Counted from the first letter of the stretch, positions 1 through 10,276 are shown. The stretch is 64,000 bases of DNA from Bradyrhizobium sp. Ce-3 (GCF_022835695.1 NZ_BQUV01000001.1:678641-742640); one strand, 5' to 3'. A program made the numbers and translations. The notes: generated by a model from the letters alone, not told the origin.

Positions 1-1044
1 CCGCGCCAATCGCATCATCAGCCCCGCGGCGGTCGCCTGCCCCGACGGCGCCGTGCTGTGAAACGGCAGCCAGAGCCGGCGCAGGCCGGGCATCTCACCG
101 AGCGCCAGCGCCTCGACCCTGGCATCTTCGACCAGCGAGACCAGCGCGATCTGCAGCGCCTTGAGGCGCCCAACCGGCAAGCGGTGGGTGGAATGTGCCA
201 GATGCGCGCCCGCATGCGCAGCCGCCGCGAGATAGATGGCGTCCGCTGCCTCGCCTTCGAAGCCAGCAAAGGTCTCCGGAAGCCCGATCAGGCCGGCGGC
301 GAGCGAGGCGCGCCGCGGCACCGGCGTTGGCGCGATGGCAAGCTTGCGGAAGCGCGGCTTTCTGTTCCACAGGGCAATCGTGGTCGCAGCGAGGCGCTTC
401 TCCAGCCGCGCAAAATCATCGCCGGTCCGGCCGACGGCGAACAGCCGCGCCGACAGCGGATCGTCGAGCGCGAAATACGCACGCCGTCGCGCCGCGCGGC
501 CGCCGCTTGCGCGCAGGCCGGCGGACACCCAGGCGGCAAAGTCCTCGCCCCCGGCATTCGCCAGCAACTGCCCCAAGCGGCCGATCGCAAGACCGACGGA
601 TTCCGGCCCCGTCTCTGCGAGGTGGCTGAGCGCAGCAAGGACGGCGGTGAGTTCGCCAGCCCCCGCGAGCCGCGGCAATAACTTGGGCATTTCGGCCAGC
701 AACGTATGGGCGACGCGGCTTCCGCCGTTGCGGCCGATATTGCTGGCGGTGCGTCCGATCGCGATCAGATCGTCGGTCGATCGCTGCGCCGGCCATTGCT
801 CCGACAACTGCAGAAAGCCCAAAACCACGGCATGACCGAGGTTGGCCGCGAACAGGTCGTGCACCGCCTCGTCCCAGGCCGCGAGATGATCGAACGGAGC
901 GATCCGTTGCAATGCGGCCCGCGTCACCTGCACGGCCGAACCTATCTCATCATGGCCGCGCAACAGTGCCGCAAGCCGTCGGGCGGATCGGAAGCCATCG
1001 AGCGAACTGATTTGCGCGACTGCCACCTCCAGCCTTCCGTTCAC
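1..1044 (-). CDS. NorD/CbbO-like protein, N-terminal part (partial, runs off left edge)
   Basis: An open frame starts at a GTG at 1044 and runs 348 codons to the left edge without a stop, so the C-terminal half, where the family carries its von Willebrand A domain, is outside the window. The visible part contains the stretch [13 protein letters not shown] near residue 315, which resembles the region before the VWA domain in NorD/CbbO proteins. The GTG overlaps the TGA of the upstream CbbQ-like gene by four bases (GTGA), so the two are probably translationally coupled. Such proteins act with their MoxR-family ATPase to remodel or metal-load a target enzyme; the target here is not known. The family call rests on this motif and on the neighbour. 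Confidence 0.7.
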   Translation of the reverse strand, partial: MNGRLEVAVAQISSLDGFRSARRLAALLRGHDEIGSAVQVTRAALQRIAPFDHLAAWDEAVHDLFAANLGHAVVLGFLQLSEQWPAQRSTDDLIAIGRTASNIGRNGGSRVAHTLLAEMPKLLPRLAGAGELTAVLAALSHLAETGPESVGLAIGRLGQLLANAGGEDFAAWVSAGLRASGGRAARRRAYFALDDPLSARLFAVGRTGDDFARLEKRLAATTIALWNRKPRFRKLAIAPTPVPRRASLAAGLIGLPETFAGFEGEAADAIYLAAAAHAGAHLAHSTHRLPVGRLKALQIALVSLVEDARVEALALGEMPGLRRLWLPFHSTAPSGQATAAGLMMRLAR

Positions 1045-1868
1045 GCACAGGCCGAGATCACGTCGCGCAACGTGTTCCTGGTGTCCGCATCGTCGGTCAA
1101 GGGAACCACGATCGTGGTCTCGCAGGCCTTCTCGAGGCTGATGCCGCATCCGATCAAGCGGCCGGCATTGACCAGCATCCGGGTCGACGCGCCTTCGTCG
1201 AGCCCCTGGCCCTTCAGGTTGCGGCTGTGCTGCGCGATCTTCACCAGGAGATCGGCGAGGTTGGGCTCGATGCCGGCCTCGCGCGACACCACCTCGGTTT
1301 CCGCCGACCGGTCGGGGTAACCGAAGTCCAGCGCCGCGAAGCGCTGCTTGGTGGATTCCTTGAGGTCCTTGATCGCGCTCTGGTAGCCCGGATTGTAGGA
1401 GATCACGAGCTGGAAGTCGGAATGGGCGTGGATCAGTTCGCCACGCTTTTCCAGCGGCAGCACCCGGCGATCGTCGGTCAGGGGATGGATCACCACCGTC
1501 GTGTCCTGGCGCGCCTCGACGATCTCGTCGAGGTAACAGATCGCGCCGAGACGCACCGCCGTCGTCAGCGGCCCGTCACTCCACACCGTGCCCTCAGCAT
1601 CGAGCAGCCAGCGCCCCACCAGGTCCGCCGCCGTCATGTCCTCGTGACAGGCGACCGTGATCAGCGGACGTCCGAGCCGCCAGGCCATGTATTCGATGAA
1701 GCGGGTCTTGCCGCAGCCGGTGGGGCCTTTCAGCATCACCGGCATGCGGCTGGCATAGGCTGCGCCGAACAGTTCGACCTCATCCTTGAGGGGCCGGTAG
1801 TACGGCTCCTCGCGGATGCGGTACTGGTCGAGCAGCAGGGCGGGATTGGACAAGCTCACGCCTCCCAT
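1041..1868 (-). CDS. CbbQ/NirQ/NorQ-type AAA+ ATPase (MoxR group)
   Basis: About 275 residues, the usual size for CbbQ/NorQ. Walker A is GPTGCGKT at about residues 48-55 and Walker B CYLDE at about 110-115, followed by the sensor region VISYNPGY. These ATPases work with a VWA partner (CbbO/NorD) to activate metalloenzymes such as Rubisco or nitric oxide reductase. Here the pair sits at the 3-prime end of an amide operon with neither enzyme in sight. The frame extends upstream to a TTG at 1892. I chose the ATG at 1868, but a GGAGG at its own 5-prime end could also serve a TTG at 1853. The P. aeruginosa ami operon also carries an ATPase (AmiB), so a link between such ATPases and amidase operons has precedent. 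Confidence 0.85.
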   Translation of the reverse strand: MGGVSLSNPALLLDQYRIREEPYYRPLKDEVELFGAAYASRMPVMLKGPTGCGKTRFIEYMAWRLGRPLITVACHEDMTAADLVGRWLLDAEGTVWSDGPLTTAVRLGAICYLDEIVEARQDTTVVIHPLTDDRRVLPLEKRGELIHAHSDFQLVISYNPGYQSAIKDLKESTKQRFAALDFGYPDRSAETEVVSREAGIEPNLADLLVKIAQHSRNLKGQGLDEGASTRMLVNAGRLIGCGISLEKACETTIVVPLTDDADTRNTLRDVISACA

Positions 1869-1902
1869 GATCGCGCAGGCCGCCGTTCGCAAGCATTCGA
1901 GA

Positions 1903-2922
1903 TCACGACGCGAGCAATTCCTTCAGCTTGCCATCGATGAAGGCGACATCGACCGGATTGGTTCCCGGCCCGCCTGCGAAGTGGCCCCAGATCGATGGCA
2001 CCGGCACGAACTTGGCGTTCGGCATGTTCGCCACCTCGTTCTCGCTGTCCTCGGGCGGGAAGTAGAGATCGGTCTGCCCCGGCATGACATAGGCCTTGGC
2101 TTTGATCGCCTTCAGCGCGGCCTTGAAGTCGCCGTTGTAGATCTCGTTGGCGCTGATGTCGCCGTTCTGCCAGGTCCACAGCATGGTGAGCAAATTGTTC
2201 GGATCCTTCGGCAGGAAGAAGCCCTCCCAGAACGCCACCAGGAAATCCTCCAACGACGAATAGCCCATCGTCTTGATGTCGAGCTGCTCGCGATAGAAGG
2301 CCTGCGAGAACCCCCAGCCGGCATAGACGCGCGCCGCGGCGCGCAGGCCGCGGGCCGGCTTGTCGGTGTACCAGCCCTCCTTCCAGGCCGCGTCCGCGGT
2401 GAGCGCGGCCTTGACGCCCTCGAGGAACACATAATTGTGGCGCGAGCATTTGGCCGAACCGCAGAACGGCGCCAGCAGATCCATCATGTCGGGATAGAGC
2501 GCCCCCCAATGGAACGTCTGCAACGCGCCCATCGACCAGCCGACCACCAGGCGGATGTGCTTGATGCCGAATTGCTCGGTCACCAGCCGGTGCTGGGCCC
2601 GCACATTGTCATAGGCGGTCACCTGGGGAAAGCGCGGCCCGTTATACGGCTCCGGCGTGTTGCTCGGCGACGACGACAAGCCGTTGCCCAGCATGTTCGG
2701 GATGATGATGAAGTACTTTGCCGGATCGAGCGCCATGCCCGGGCCGATCAGCCATTCATTGTCGTAGTGCTGGCCGGAATACCAGGTCGGGTAGACGATG
2801 ACATTGTCCTTGGCCGCGTTGAGTTGGCCAAACGTCTTGTAGGCGAGCTTGCAGTCGCGGAGGGTCGCGCCGCGCTGCAAGGTCAGATTGCCGAGATCAT
2901 AGATCTGATAGTCGACGCTCAT
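1903..2922 (-). CDS. alpha/beta hydrolase, homoserine O-acetyltransferase-like
   Basis: 339 residues with an alpha/beta hydrolase fold of the MetX-like type. The nucleophile elbow is GWSMGA with Ser130, a likely acid is the Asp in GQTDLYFP near 283, and a likely catalytic His lies in WGHFAGGPG near 314. The conserved oxyanion region [11 protein letters not shown] is at about 71-81. MetX acyltransferases are similar in length, but the position inside an amidase operon suggests hydrolysis or acyl transfer of a small amide- or ester-like compound rather than methionine synthesis. It starts 34 bases after the permease gene and ends about 34 bases before the CbbQ-like gene. The substrate is unknown. 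Confidence 0.8.
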   Translation of the reverse strand: MSVDYQIYDLGNLTLQRGATLRDCKLAYKTFGQLNAAKDNVIVYPTWYSGQHYDNEWLIGPGMALDPAKYFIIIPNMLGNGLSSSPSNTPEPYNGPRFPQVTAYDNVRAQHRLVTEQFGIKHIRLVVGWSMGALQTFHWGALYPDMMDLLAPFCGSAKCSRHNYVFLEGVKAALTADAAWKEGWYTDKPARGLRAAARVYAGWGFSQAFYREQLDIKTMGYSSLEDFLVAFWEGFFLPKDPNNLLTMLWTWQNGDISANEIYNGDFKAALKAIKAKAYVMPGQTDLYFPPEDSENEVANMPNAKFVPVPSIWGHFAGGPGTNPVDVAFIDGKLKELLAS

Positions 2923-2956
2923 TGAGGTACCCTTCTTGCTTGATCGAGATCGTCGC

Positions 2957-4291
2957 TCAGGCGGGACGCGCCAGCTTTTCGGTCGGAGACTCCTCCCGCG
3001 CGATCGCCCCGTACACGATACCGGCGACCAGCGCGGCCGAGATCGCAGTGGACAGCCCCGGCATCAGATTTTCAACCGCAAAGGCGCACAGCGACCCGAT
3101 GCCCCAGGCGATGAACGGCTTCGCCCGCCAGTCCACGTCCGCCCGCGTCCCGCCACGCAGCAGATACTGATCGACCAGAATGATCGCGCCGATCGGCGGC
3201 ACGAGGATGCCGAGCAGCGACAGCCACTGGATGAAGAACGCCCAGACGTTCCCAGCGGCGACCACGATCCCGATGGCACCGAGAATCACGGCCATCAGCC
3301 GCATATTGGTGCCGAGAATGCGCGACCAGCCGGTGGCGGCATTGTAAAGACAATGCGAGCAGACCGAGCCGAGATTGGCGTAGAGGAAGATGAAGGCGAG
3401 AATACTGAGCCAGGTGAGCTGCTTGCCGTTCATGTAGCCGAACATGTTGTCGACGCCGAACGGATTGGCGTTCGGCACCGCGAGCGCAGCCGTCATCACG
3501 CCGCCGACCAGCATCGCCACCAGATTGGCGAACGGAAACGCACTGAAAGTGGCGAACAGCGACGCCCGCGAGCTCGGCGCCCAGCGGTTGAAGTCCGCCG
3601 TCACCGTGCCGGCGTCGATGAACAGCGCGAGCACCACGGTGAGCCCTACCCCCATCGACATGCTGGCTACGCCATTGTTGCCGGCATAGCCGAAGATCGC
3701 CGCCGACGTCGTGGTCGAGGCGGCATCGGCCGCGACCCAGAGGCCGAGCACGACAAACAGCGGCACCGACGCGAGCCCGATATAGTGCAATCCCTTCACG
3801 CCGACGAAGGTGATCCCGATATAGAGCACGCCCGCGACGATGGTCATCGCCACATAGTTCAGGCCATAGGTCGATGAGATCAATGCGCCGGTGATGCCGG
3901 TCTGCACCGCGTACCAGCCCAGCAGCAGGGTCGACAGCAGGCCTGATGCCAACACATAGCCCTTCTTTCCGAACACGATGCTCGCGATCAGCGCGAAATT
4001 CATGCCGCGTCTGGTGCCGATCAGGCCGAGCGCGCCGACATAGGCGAACATGATCAGATTGCCAATGATCATGGCAATCAGCGCATTCTTGAAGCCCATG
4101 CCGAGCACCAGCAGCGATCCGGTCATCGCGCCGGTGATGATCATCGGAAAGCCCAGCCACACCATGGTGACCGAGAAGGCGCTGCGCCGGGCACTCATCG
4201 GCACCGGCTCGTGCTCGAATTCGTGACCGAGAAGGTCGTCGATCTGTCCTTCGGTCTGATGGACCAGTCCGCTATTCGCTTGGCTGCTCAT
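2957..4291 (-). CDS. NCS1-family (cytosine/purine/allantoin-type) permease
   Basis: 444 residues from the ATG at 4291, which has a good AAGGGG ribosome-binding site; the frame opens further upstream without one. The protein is strongly hydrophobic, with roughly twelve membrane segments starting near residue 45 after a polar acidic N-terminus. The first segments carry the NCS1 pattern GFPMIITGAMTGS. The family imports nucleobases, allantoin, hydantoins and related compounds with H+ or Na+. It follows amiE by 81 bases and is probably cotranscribed with it, so the substrate may be an amide- or ureide-like nitrogen source. A second NCS1-like domain occurs at about 28.8-30.2 kb fused to a histidine kinase. 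Confidence 0.85.
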   Translation of the reverse strand: MSSQANSGLVHQTEGQIDDLLGHEFEHEPVPMSARRSAFSVTMVWLGFPMIITGAMTGSLLVLGMGFKNALIAMIIGNLIMFAYVGALGLIGTRRGMNFALIASIVFGKKGYVLASGLLSTLLLGWYAVQTGITGALISSTYGLNYVAMTIVAGVLYIGITFVGVKGLHYIGLASVPLFVVLGLWVAADAASTTTSAAIFGYAGNNGVASMSMGVGLTVVLALFIDAGTVTADFNRWAPSSRASLFATFSAFPFANLVAMLVGGVMTAALAVPNANPFGVDNMFGYMNGKQLTWLSILAFIFLYANLGSVCSHCLYNAATGWSRILGTNMRLMAVILGAIGIVVAAGNVWAFFIQWLSLLGILVPPIGAIILVDQYLLRGGTRADVDWRAKPFIAWGIGSLCAFAVENLMPGLSTAISAALVAGIVYGAIAREESPTEKLARPA

Positions 4292-4372
4292 GGTAACCCC
4301 CGTTTCCCCTTGCAACAGATTCAGAACCGCACCGGCGCGACTGATCGCGCCGGCACTGCCCGACTTCTCCAA

Positions 4373-5410
4373 TCAACGATGTGCGACCTTCTGGTTCGGA
4401 ATGCCCTCGATCGGACATTCGTCGGTCCCGACAGTCGGACGGGTCATGGCTTCAACCATCTCCCGCGTACCTTCGGGGTCCGTGATCCAGTTCTTGTAGA
4501 AGGTGTACGGGCAGACCGCGTGGCCGCGATCGCCGTCGCCGGAGTTGATCAGGCCGGTGTAGCCGCGATGCATCAGCTTGAAGAGATGGTTCTGCGACTG
4601 CATGTTGCGGCGGGCGTCGCGGATCAGCGACACCGAGAGCTGGGCGTATTGGATGCCGTTCTCCTCGGTGCCGCACTCGCCGAGCGTCCGGCCGTCGAAG
4701 CCGATCAGCGCGGAGTGGCCGAAGTAGGAATAGACGCCGTCGAAGCCGGAAGCGTTGGCGACCGCGACGTAGCAGTTGTTGGCCCAGGCCATCGACTTCG
4801 AGATCTGGATCTGCTGCTCCTTGGCCGGGTACATATAGCCTTGACAGCGGACGATCAGCTCGGCGCCGCGCATGGCGCAGTCACGCCAGATCTCCGGATA
4901 GTTGCCGTCGTCGCAGATGATCAGGCTGATCTTCAGCCCCTTCGGTCCGTCCGAGACATAGGTGCAGTCGCCGGGGTACCAGCCCTCGATCGGCACCCAC
5001 GGCATGATCTTGCGATACTTCTGGACGATCTCGCCCTTGTCGTTCATCAGGATCAGGGTGTTGTACGGCGCCTTGTTGGGATGCTCCTCATGGCGCTCGC
5101 CGGTCAGCGAGAACACGCCCCAGACCTTGGCCTTGCGGCAGGCGTCGGCAAAGATGCGGGTTTCCTCGCCCGGCACCGTCGACGCCGTCTCGTACATCTC
5201 CTTGGAGTCGTACATGATGCCGTGGGTCGAGTATTCCGGGAAGATCACGAGATCCATGCCCGGCAGGCCGAGCTTCATGCCCTCGACCATCTTGGCGATG
5301 TTGCGCGCGTTATCCAGCACCTCGGCCTTGGTGTGCAGGCGCGGCATCTTGTAGTTGACCACGGCGACGCCGACCGTGTCCTTGCTGCTCGATATGTCTC
5401 CATGCAACAT
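4373..5410 (-). CDS. amiE: aliphatic amidase
   Basis: Hydrolyses short aliphatic amides (acetamide, propionamide and similar) to the acid and ammonia in the cytoplasm. At 345 residues it matches the Pseudomonas aeruginosa AmiE length (about 346). The nitrilase-superfamily triad falls at the expected positions: Glu59 in FPEYST, Lys134 in KYRKIMPW and Cys166 in ICDDGNYPE. The ATG at 5410 is preceded by AAGGGAG. The gene follows the ABC importer by 29 bases in an operon that begins with amiC and amiR, which supports an amidase rather than a formamidase (AmiF) assignment. It should be made only when the leader terminator at about 10.3 kb is read through. Confidence 0.95.
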   Translation of the reverse strand: MLHGDISSSKDTVGVAVVNYKMPRLHTKAEVLDNARNIAKMVEGMKLGLPGMDLVIFPEYSTHGIMYDSKEMYETASTVPGEETRIFADACRKAKVWGVFSLTGERHEEHPNKAPYNTLILMNDKGEIVQKYRKIMPWVPIEGWYPGDCTYVSDGPKGLKISLIICDDGNYPEIWRDCAMRGAELIVRCQGYMYPAKEQQIQISKSMAWANNCYVAVANASGFDGVYSYFGHSALIGFDGRTLGECGTEENGIQYAQLSVSLIRDARRNMQSQNHLFKLMHRGYTGLINSGDGDRGHAVCPYTFYKNWITDPEGTREMVEAMTRPTVGTDECPIEGIPNQKVAHR

Positions 5411-5439
5411 GTCTCGACTCCCTTTCTTGAAAATTCCCG

Positions 5440-6132
5440 CTACACGGCCATGTGCAGCTGGATGAGATCATCGGTGAGCTCACCGATCGCGCCCTTGGCG
5501 ACGACGCGTCCCTTTTCGAGCAGCGCGAAGCGGTGAGACGCACGCCGCGCGAACGCGACATTCTGTTCGACCAGCACGACCGTGATGCCGCGCTCGCGAT
5601 TGAGCCTGACGATCACGTCCTCGATCTGCTCGACGATGTTCGGCTGGATGCCCTCGGTCGGCTCGTCCAGCAGGATGACCTTCGGCTGAGCCAGCAGCGC
5701 CCGCGCGATCGCAAGCTGCTGCTGCTGGCCGCCCGAGAGATTGCCGCCGTAGCGGTTGAGGAAATCCCTGAGTACCGGAAACAGCTCGAGCACCCACTCC
5801 TCGATGCCGTTGGCCGATTTCGCGGCGAAGGTCCCGAGCGTCAGATTCTCGCGCACGGTGAACTTCGGCAGGATGCCGCGGCCCTGCGGCACATAGGCGA
5901 TGCCGGCCTTGGCGCGCTGATAGGTCCGCAATGGTGAGATGTCGGCGCCGTCGAGCGACAGACGGCCGGTGCAGCGATCCATCAGCCCAAGGATGCTGCG
6001 CATCAGCGTCGTCTTGCCGACGCCGTTGCGTCCGAGCACCGAGAGGAACTCGCCATTGCCGACCATCAGGTTGATGCCCTGCAGGGCACGGCTGTTGCCG
6101 TAGAAGGCGTCGACGTCGGTCAGCTCAAGCAT
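5440..6132 (-). CDS. urtE: ABC transporter ATP-binding protein, UrtE/LivF type (amide importer 1)
   Basis: 230-residue cytoplasmic ATPase. Walker A is GRNGVGKTT near residue 34, the signature [15 protein letters not shown] near 135 and Walker [11 protein letters not shown] after it. The [15 protein letters not shown] stretch is typical of the UrtE group. It pairs with UrtD to power the two permeases encoded upstream. Its ATG at 6132 lies eight bases inside the end of urtD. Context with amiC, amiR and amiE makes short-chain amides the likely cargo, although the family name comes from urea transport. Confidence 0.88.
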   Translation of the reverse strand: MLELTDVDAFYGNSRALQGINLMVGNGEFLSVLGRNGVGKTTLMRSILGLMDRCTGRLSLDGADISPLRTYQRAKAGIAYVPQGRGILPKFTVRENLTLGTFAAKSANGIEEWVLELFPVLRDFLNRYGGNLSGGQQQQLAIARALLAQPKVILLDEPTEGIQPNIVEQIEDVIVRLNRERGITVVLVEQNVAFARRASHRFALLEKGRVVAKGAIGELTDDLIQLHMAV

Positions 6133-6877
6133 GGCTGATGCCTCCCGATCCGAGATAGGCGCGGCGCACCTCGGGGTGCGCCTCGACTTCCGCCGCGGTG
6201 CCTTCGGCCAGCATCTGGCCCATATGCATCACCGAAATGACGTCGCCGATCGCCTTGACGAAACCCATGTCATGCTCGACCACGATCAGCGTGTGCCTGC
6301 CCTTCAGCCGCGCGAACAGCTCGGCGGTCTTGCGGGTTTCCTGCGCGGTCATGCCCGCAGTTGGTTCGTCCATCAGGATCAGCTCGGCGTCCTGCGCGAC
6401 CAGCATGCCGATCTCCAGCCACTGGGTCTGGCCATGCGACAGATAGGCGGCGGGACGATCGAGCTGCTCGGTGAGCCCGACCAGTTCGGCAAGGCGTTCG
6501 ACATCCTCGCGACCGGAATTGCCGATATTCCAGCGCAGATTCCCGAGCACCGAGGTACGACGGGCCCGCGCCACGTCGAGATTCTCGGAGACCGACAGTT
6601 CGCGGAACACGCTCGGCACCTGGAACTTGCGGCCGACACCGGCGCGGGCGATCTCGTATTCCTCGAGGTCCTGCAGCGCGGTGCCGTCGAAGCTGACCGT
6701 GCCGGCGCTCGGTTTGACCTTGCCGCAGATGATGTCGAGCGCGGTGGTCTTGCCGGCGCCGTTCGGCCCGATCAGGCAACGCAGCTCGCCCTTGCGCACG
6801 CTCATGTTGAGCGAATTGAGCGCTTTGAAACCATTGAAGCTCACCGAGACGTCGCGGAGATCGAGATGCGAGCTCAT
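6125..6877 (-). CDS. urtD: ABC transporter ATP-binding protein, UrtD/LivG type (amide importer 1)
   Basis: 250 residues from the ATG at 6877; the open frame extends much further upstream but that part is antisense noise over urtC. Walker A is GPNGAGKTT near residue 37, signature LSHGQTQWLEIGM, Walker B ILMDEPTAGM. The SHGQ.QWLEIGM form of the signature and the GRKFQVPSVF motif are characteristic of UrtD. The ATG overlaps the urtC stop as ATGA, and the gene's own end overlaps urtE, giving tight translational coupling. Confidence 0.88.
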   Translation of the reverse strand: MSSHLDLRDVSVSFNGFKALNSLNMSVRKGELRCLIGPNGAGKTTALDIICGKVKPSAGTVSFDGTALQDLEEYEIARAGVGRKFQVPSVFRELSVSENLDVARARRTSVLGNLRWNIGNSGREDVERLAELVGLTEQLDRPAAYLSHGQTQWLEIGMLVAQDAELILMDEPTAGMTAQETRKTAELFARLKGRHTLIVVEHDMGFVKAIGDVISVMHMGQMLAEGTAAEVEAHPEVRRAYLGSGGISHA

Positions 6878-8013
6878 GTGCTGCCCTCCGTCTGGCCGAC
6901 CCCCTGGGCGACGCCGCGGCCAGGGGCTTGCCGCCGCTGTACGATCCAGCGCAAGGCGGCCTGCGCGAGGCCGGCGAGCCCCTTCGGCAGGAACAGCACG
7001 ACGAGCACGAACAGCGCGCCCATCACCAGCGTCCAGGTTTCCAGGAACGCCGCGGATTCCGACAGCGCGCCCTGCATGCCCGCGACCAGCACGGCGCCGA
7101 GGAACGCGCCGACCAGGCTCTGCCGGCCGCCGACCGCGCACCACACCACGACTGAAAGCGAGAGCTGCACGCCGAGGAAGGTCGGCGAGGCAAATTCCAT
7201 CACCACCGTGTAGAGCATGCCGGCAAGGCCCGCGATCGCGGCCGACAGCGCGAACACGAAGATCTGGTAGAGCGCGACGTCGTAGCCGAAGTAGCGCACC
7301 CGGCTCTCATGGTCGCGGATCGCCTGCACGATCAGGCCGGCCTTGGATTTGGTGAAGGCGAAAGCGACCAGCAGGCTGAGCAGCACACAGCCGGCAACGA
7401 GATAGTAGGTCGCGCGGCCATAGGCATCGAACGCGACGCCGAAGATCTCGAGCTGGGCGAGATCGGTGATGCCGTTGAAGCCGCCGGTGTAGCTCTGCTG
7501 GTCGATGATCACGAGATTGATCACCACCATGGTGGCGAGCGTGATGATCGAGACATAGACGCCGGTGACACGGCCGCGGAACATGAACCAGCCGAGCGCG
7601 GCCGCGACCAGCGCCGGGACGATCAGGCCCGCCGCGATGGCAAAGGACAGCGAGCGGAACGGCTCCCAGAACCACGGCAGATGGGCGACGTTGTTCCAGA
7701 CCATGAAGTCCGGCAGTCCGCTTGCGCCGGTATGGACCGGCACGGTCTTGAGCTTCAGCGCCATCGCCATGGCGTAGGAGCCGAGCCCGAAGCTCATCGC
7801 CTGGCCAAGGTTCAGGATGCCGCCGAATCCCCAGGACAGCCCGAGCGATATCGTGAGGATGCCGAGCACCAGATAGCGCGCGACCTTGTTGAGCAGGAAG
7901 TCATTGTTGAGCAGCACCGGAAGCGCGAACACCACGGCACAGACGATCAGCAACGGTGCAAGCTGCGCGATCAGGCGCTGCAATCCGCTGGAGCTGGGAA
8001 CATTCGGCGGCAT
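6874..8013 (-). CDS. urtC: ABC transporter permease, UrtC/LivM type (amide importer 1)
   Basis: 379-residue inner-membrane permease from the ATG at 8013. About ten hydrophobic segments begin at residue 15. The permease motif SWGFGGILNLGQAMSFGLGS near residues 55-75 and the long loop before PWFWEPF are typical of UrtC. It forms the translocation pore with UrtB. It lies 16 bases after urtB and shares ATGA with urtD. The upstream sequence has only a weak ribosome-binding site, so the exact start is less certain than the family. Confidence 0.87.
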   Translation of the reverse strand: MPPNVPSSSGLQRLIAQLAPLLIVCAVVFALPVLLNNDFLLNKVARYLVLGILTISLGLSWGFGGILNLGQAMSFGLGSYAMAMALKLKTVPVHTGASGLPDFMVWNNVAHLPWFWEPFRSLSFAIAAGLIVPALVAAALGWFMFRGRVTGVYVSIITLATMVVINLVIIDQQSYTGGFNGITDLAQLEIFGVAFDAYGRATYYLVAGCVLLSLLVAFAFTKSKAGLIVQAIRDHESRVRYFGYDVALYQIFVFALSAAIAGLAGMLYTVVMEFASPTFLGVQLSLSVVVWCAVGGRQSLVGAFLGAVLVAGMQGALSESAAFLETWTLVMGALFVLVVLFLPKGLAGLAQAALRWIVQRRQAPGRGVAQGVGQTEGST

Positions 8014-8029
8014 CAATGAGCGATCTATC

Positions 8030-8899
8030 TCAGGCCCGCACGCGTGCGGTGAAAAGCCCTTCGGGGCGGAAACGGATGAGGACGACGATGGCGAGCAGCA
8101 CGATCGCCTTGGCCACCGTGTCGTTCTGCAGGAAGGCGATGCCGCCGGAGAGTTCGCCGAGGATGAAGGCGCTGGCCACGGTGCCGGCGAGGCTCTGCAC
8201 ACCGCCGAGCACGACCACCATGAAGGCGTCGACCACGTAGCCGGTGCCCATGTCGGGCGACACGCTCTTGAGCGGCGACACCAGCGCGCCGGCAAGTCCG
8301 GCGAGGCCCGCGCCATAGGCGAAGGTCAGCGCGTAGACCCGCTTGGCGTTGATGCCGAACGAGGCGGCCACCGAGCGATCCTGGATGATGGCGCGCAGCT
8401 TCATCCCGACCGTGGTGCGGTTCATCAGCAGCCAGGTCGCCCCGAACAGCGCGATCGACACCACGAACAGGAACACCCGATACGACGACACCGGGATGCC
8501 GAACACGTCCATGCTGTTGGACAGCGCCGGCGGCAGCTGGACGTAGCGCAACTCGCTGCCGACCATCAGCCGCACCGCCTGCTGCAGCATGATGCCGACG
8601 CCCCAGGTCGCGAGAATCGTGTCGAGCGGCCGGTTGTTGAGCAGGCTCAGGACGTAGCGTTCGATGACCCAGCCGAACGCGGCAACCACCAGGAAGATCG
8701 GCACCAGGCTCGCCAGCAGGCCGAGCCCGAGATAGGTGTGGAACACCCAGGCCGCGTAAGCGCCGAGCATCACGAACTCGCCATGCGCGAGATTGATGAT
8801 GCCCATCGAGCCGTAGATGATCGACAGGCCCAGCGCCACCAGCAGCAGGATCGATCCGATGCTGAGGCCGGTGACGATTTGTTCGATGAATTGGTCCAC
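8030..8899 (-). CDS. urtB: ABC transporter permease, UrtB/LivH type (amide importer 1)
   Basis: 289-residue inner-membrane permease starting at a GTG (8899). The signature IIYGSMGIINLAHGEFVMLG is near residues 27-46 and DTILATWGVGIMLQQ near 93. The C-terminal half holds VVVLGGVQSLAGT, the loop that meets the ATPase. It heterodimerises with UrtC. A 104-base stretch with a GC-rich hairpin separates it from the binding-protein gene, unlike the tight joins further down the operon. Confidence 0.87.
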   Translation of the reverse strand: MDQFIEQIVTGLSIGSILLLVALGLSIIYGSMGIINLAHGEFVMLGAYAAWVFHTYLGLGLLASLVPIFLVVAAFGWVIERYVLSLLNNRPLDTILATWGVGIMLQQAVRLMVGSELRYVQLPPALSNSMDVFGIPVSSYRVFLFVVSIALFGATWLLMNRTTVGMKLRAIIQDRSVAASFGINAKRVYALTFAYGAGLAGLAGALVSPLKSVSPDMGTGYVVDAFMVVVLGGVQSLAGTVASAFILGELSGGIAFLQNDTVAKAIVLLAIVVLIRFRPEGLFTARVRA

Positions 8900-8977
8900 G
8901 TCGGGATCCGCTCTTCAATGGTCGTTGGTGATGTGAGAAGCTGCATTCGTTGCGGAAGCTGGCCGCCGGCGCCGCAC

Positions 8978-8996
8978 GCCGACGGCCTCGGTCGGC
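8978..8996 (-). other. GC-rich intercistronic hairpin between binding protein and permease genes
   Basis: GCCGAC and GTCGGC can pair around a seven-base loop just after the urtA-like stop at 9004. No T-run follows, so it is unlikely to be a full terminator. It may stabilise the upstream part of the mRNA and lower expression of the downstream genes. Two further binding-protein genes in this window have a stronger hairpin in the same place. Confidence 0.4.
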
Positions 8997-9003
8997 CCCG
9001 TCG

Positions 9004-10254
9004 TCAGCTCTTCTCGACCAGGCCCTTCTCGGTGCAGGACTGCCCGGGATAGGCCGCGTAAGGCACCGGCTTCAGCCATTCCTTGGCCTCGACCAGAATC
9101 TCGAACTGGCCGTTCGACTTCGCCTGGGCGATCTTGGGCCATAGCCAGGTGTGCAGGTTCTCCGGCTCGATCTGGACCTTGCCCTGCGGCGCGATCATTG
9201 CCTCGCCCTTGACCGCATCGCGGATGTTCGGCGGCGTCAGGTCGCTGGTCGCGAGCTTCTCGACCGCCTGCTTGAACAGATAGGTCTGGAAGTAGCAGGC
9301 CTCCGAGACGAAATGCGTCACCTTGTCGGCGCCCCAGCGCTTCTTGTAGGCCTCGACGAATTTCTCGTTCTCAGGCGACTTGTGCACCATGAAGTACGGC
9401 GCCGAAGTGAAGTGACCGGCGGCGGCCTCGCCGCCCATCGCCGCGACCTCGTTCTCGGAGGTCGTCAGACTCGCCATCGGCATCTTCTCGGGATCGAGGC
9501 CGGCCGCCTTGTACTGACGATGCAGCGCGACCACGGAATCGCCGACCACGGTGGAGAAGATCACGTTGGGCTGCGTCGAGCGGATCTTGTTGATGACGGA
9601 CGAGAATTCGGAATGGCCGAGCGGCACATATTCTTCCGCCACGACTTCGCCGCCGAGCTTCTCGAGCAGCTTCTTGCAGTAGTTGTTCTCTTCCTTCGGA
9701 TAGATGTAGTTGGAGCCGATCAGATAGAACTTCTTGCCGAATTTCTTGACCAGCCAGGGCACGAACTCGTCCTGCTGCTGGTTCGGCACCGCGCCGGTGT
9801 AGATGACGTTCTTCGAACACTCGCGGCCTTCATAGAGCGTCGGATACCAATAGAGATTGTTCTGCCGCTCGAACACCGGAAGCACCGCCTTGCGGCTCGC
9901 CGAGGTGTAGGAACCGAACACGCTGACGCATTTGTCGCCGACGACGAGCTTGCGTGCCTTCTCCGAGAACGTCGCGGGGTCGGAGGCGGGATCCTCGACG
10001 ATCGGCACGATCTTGCTGCCCTTGATGCCGCCGGCGGCGTTGATCTCCTCGATCGCGAGCAGCGTCGCCTTGTTGAGCGATTCCTCGATGATCGCGGTCG
10101 TTCCGGTCAGCGAGAACAACACGCCGACCTTGATCTCGCCGCCGGCGGCGTAAGCGAGGTCGGCATTCTTGATCCAGATGTGCGGCAGTCCGGCGCCGGC
10201 AAACGCGCCAAGCGCCGCGGTATTCCTCAGCAAAGTCCGCCGTGAAATGCTCAT
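9004..10254 (-). CDS. urtA: periplasmic amide/urea-binding protein, UrtA/AmiC-like (amide importer 1)
   Basis: 416 residues from the ATG at 10254, which has GAAGGGAGC upstream; an in-frame ATG at 10317 lies inside the leader terminator and is not used. The N-terminus has a Tat-type signal (SRRTLLRN followed by a hydrophobic alanine-rich run), so the protein is probably exported folded. The body is a type I periplasmic binding fold. It shares SRKAVLPVFER and YPTLYEG with AmiC in the same operon, so sensor and receptor probably bind similar amides. It is the first gene after the ANTAR-type leader and should be the most strongly induced. Confidence 0.9.
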   Translation of the reverse strand: MSISRRTLLRNTAALGAFAGAGLPHIWIKNADLAYAAGGEIKVGVLFSLTGTTAIIEESLNKATLLAIEEINAAGGIKGSKIVPIVEDPASDPATFSEKARKLVVGDKCVSVFGSYTSASRKAVLPVFERQNNLYWYPTLYEGRECSKNVIYTGAVPNQQQDEFVPWLVKKFGKKFYLIGSNYIYPKEENNYCKKLLEKLGGEVVAEEYVPLGHSEFSSVINKIRSTQPNVIFSTVVGDSVVALHRQYKAAGLDPEKMPMASLTTSENEVAAMGGEAAAGHFTSAPYFMVHKSPENEKFVEAYKKRWGADKVTHFVSEACYFQTYLFKQAVEKLATSDLTPPNIRDAVKGEAMIAPQGKVQIEPENLHTWLWPKIAQAKSNGQFEILVEAKEWLKPVPYAAYPGQSCTEKGLVEKS

Positions 10255-10276
10255 CCCTAAGCTCCCTTCAGGACTG

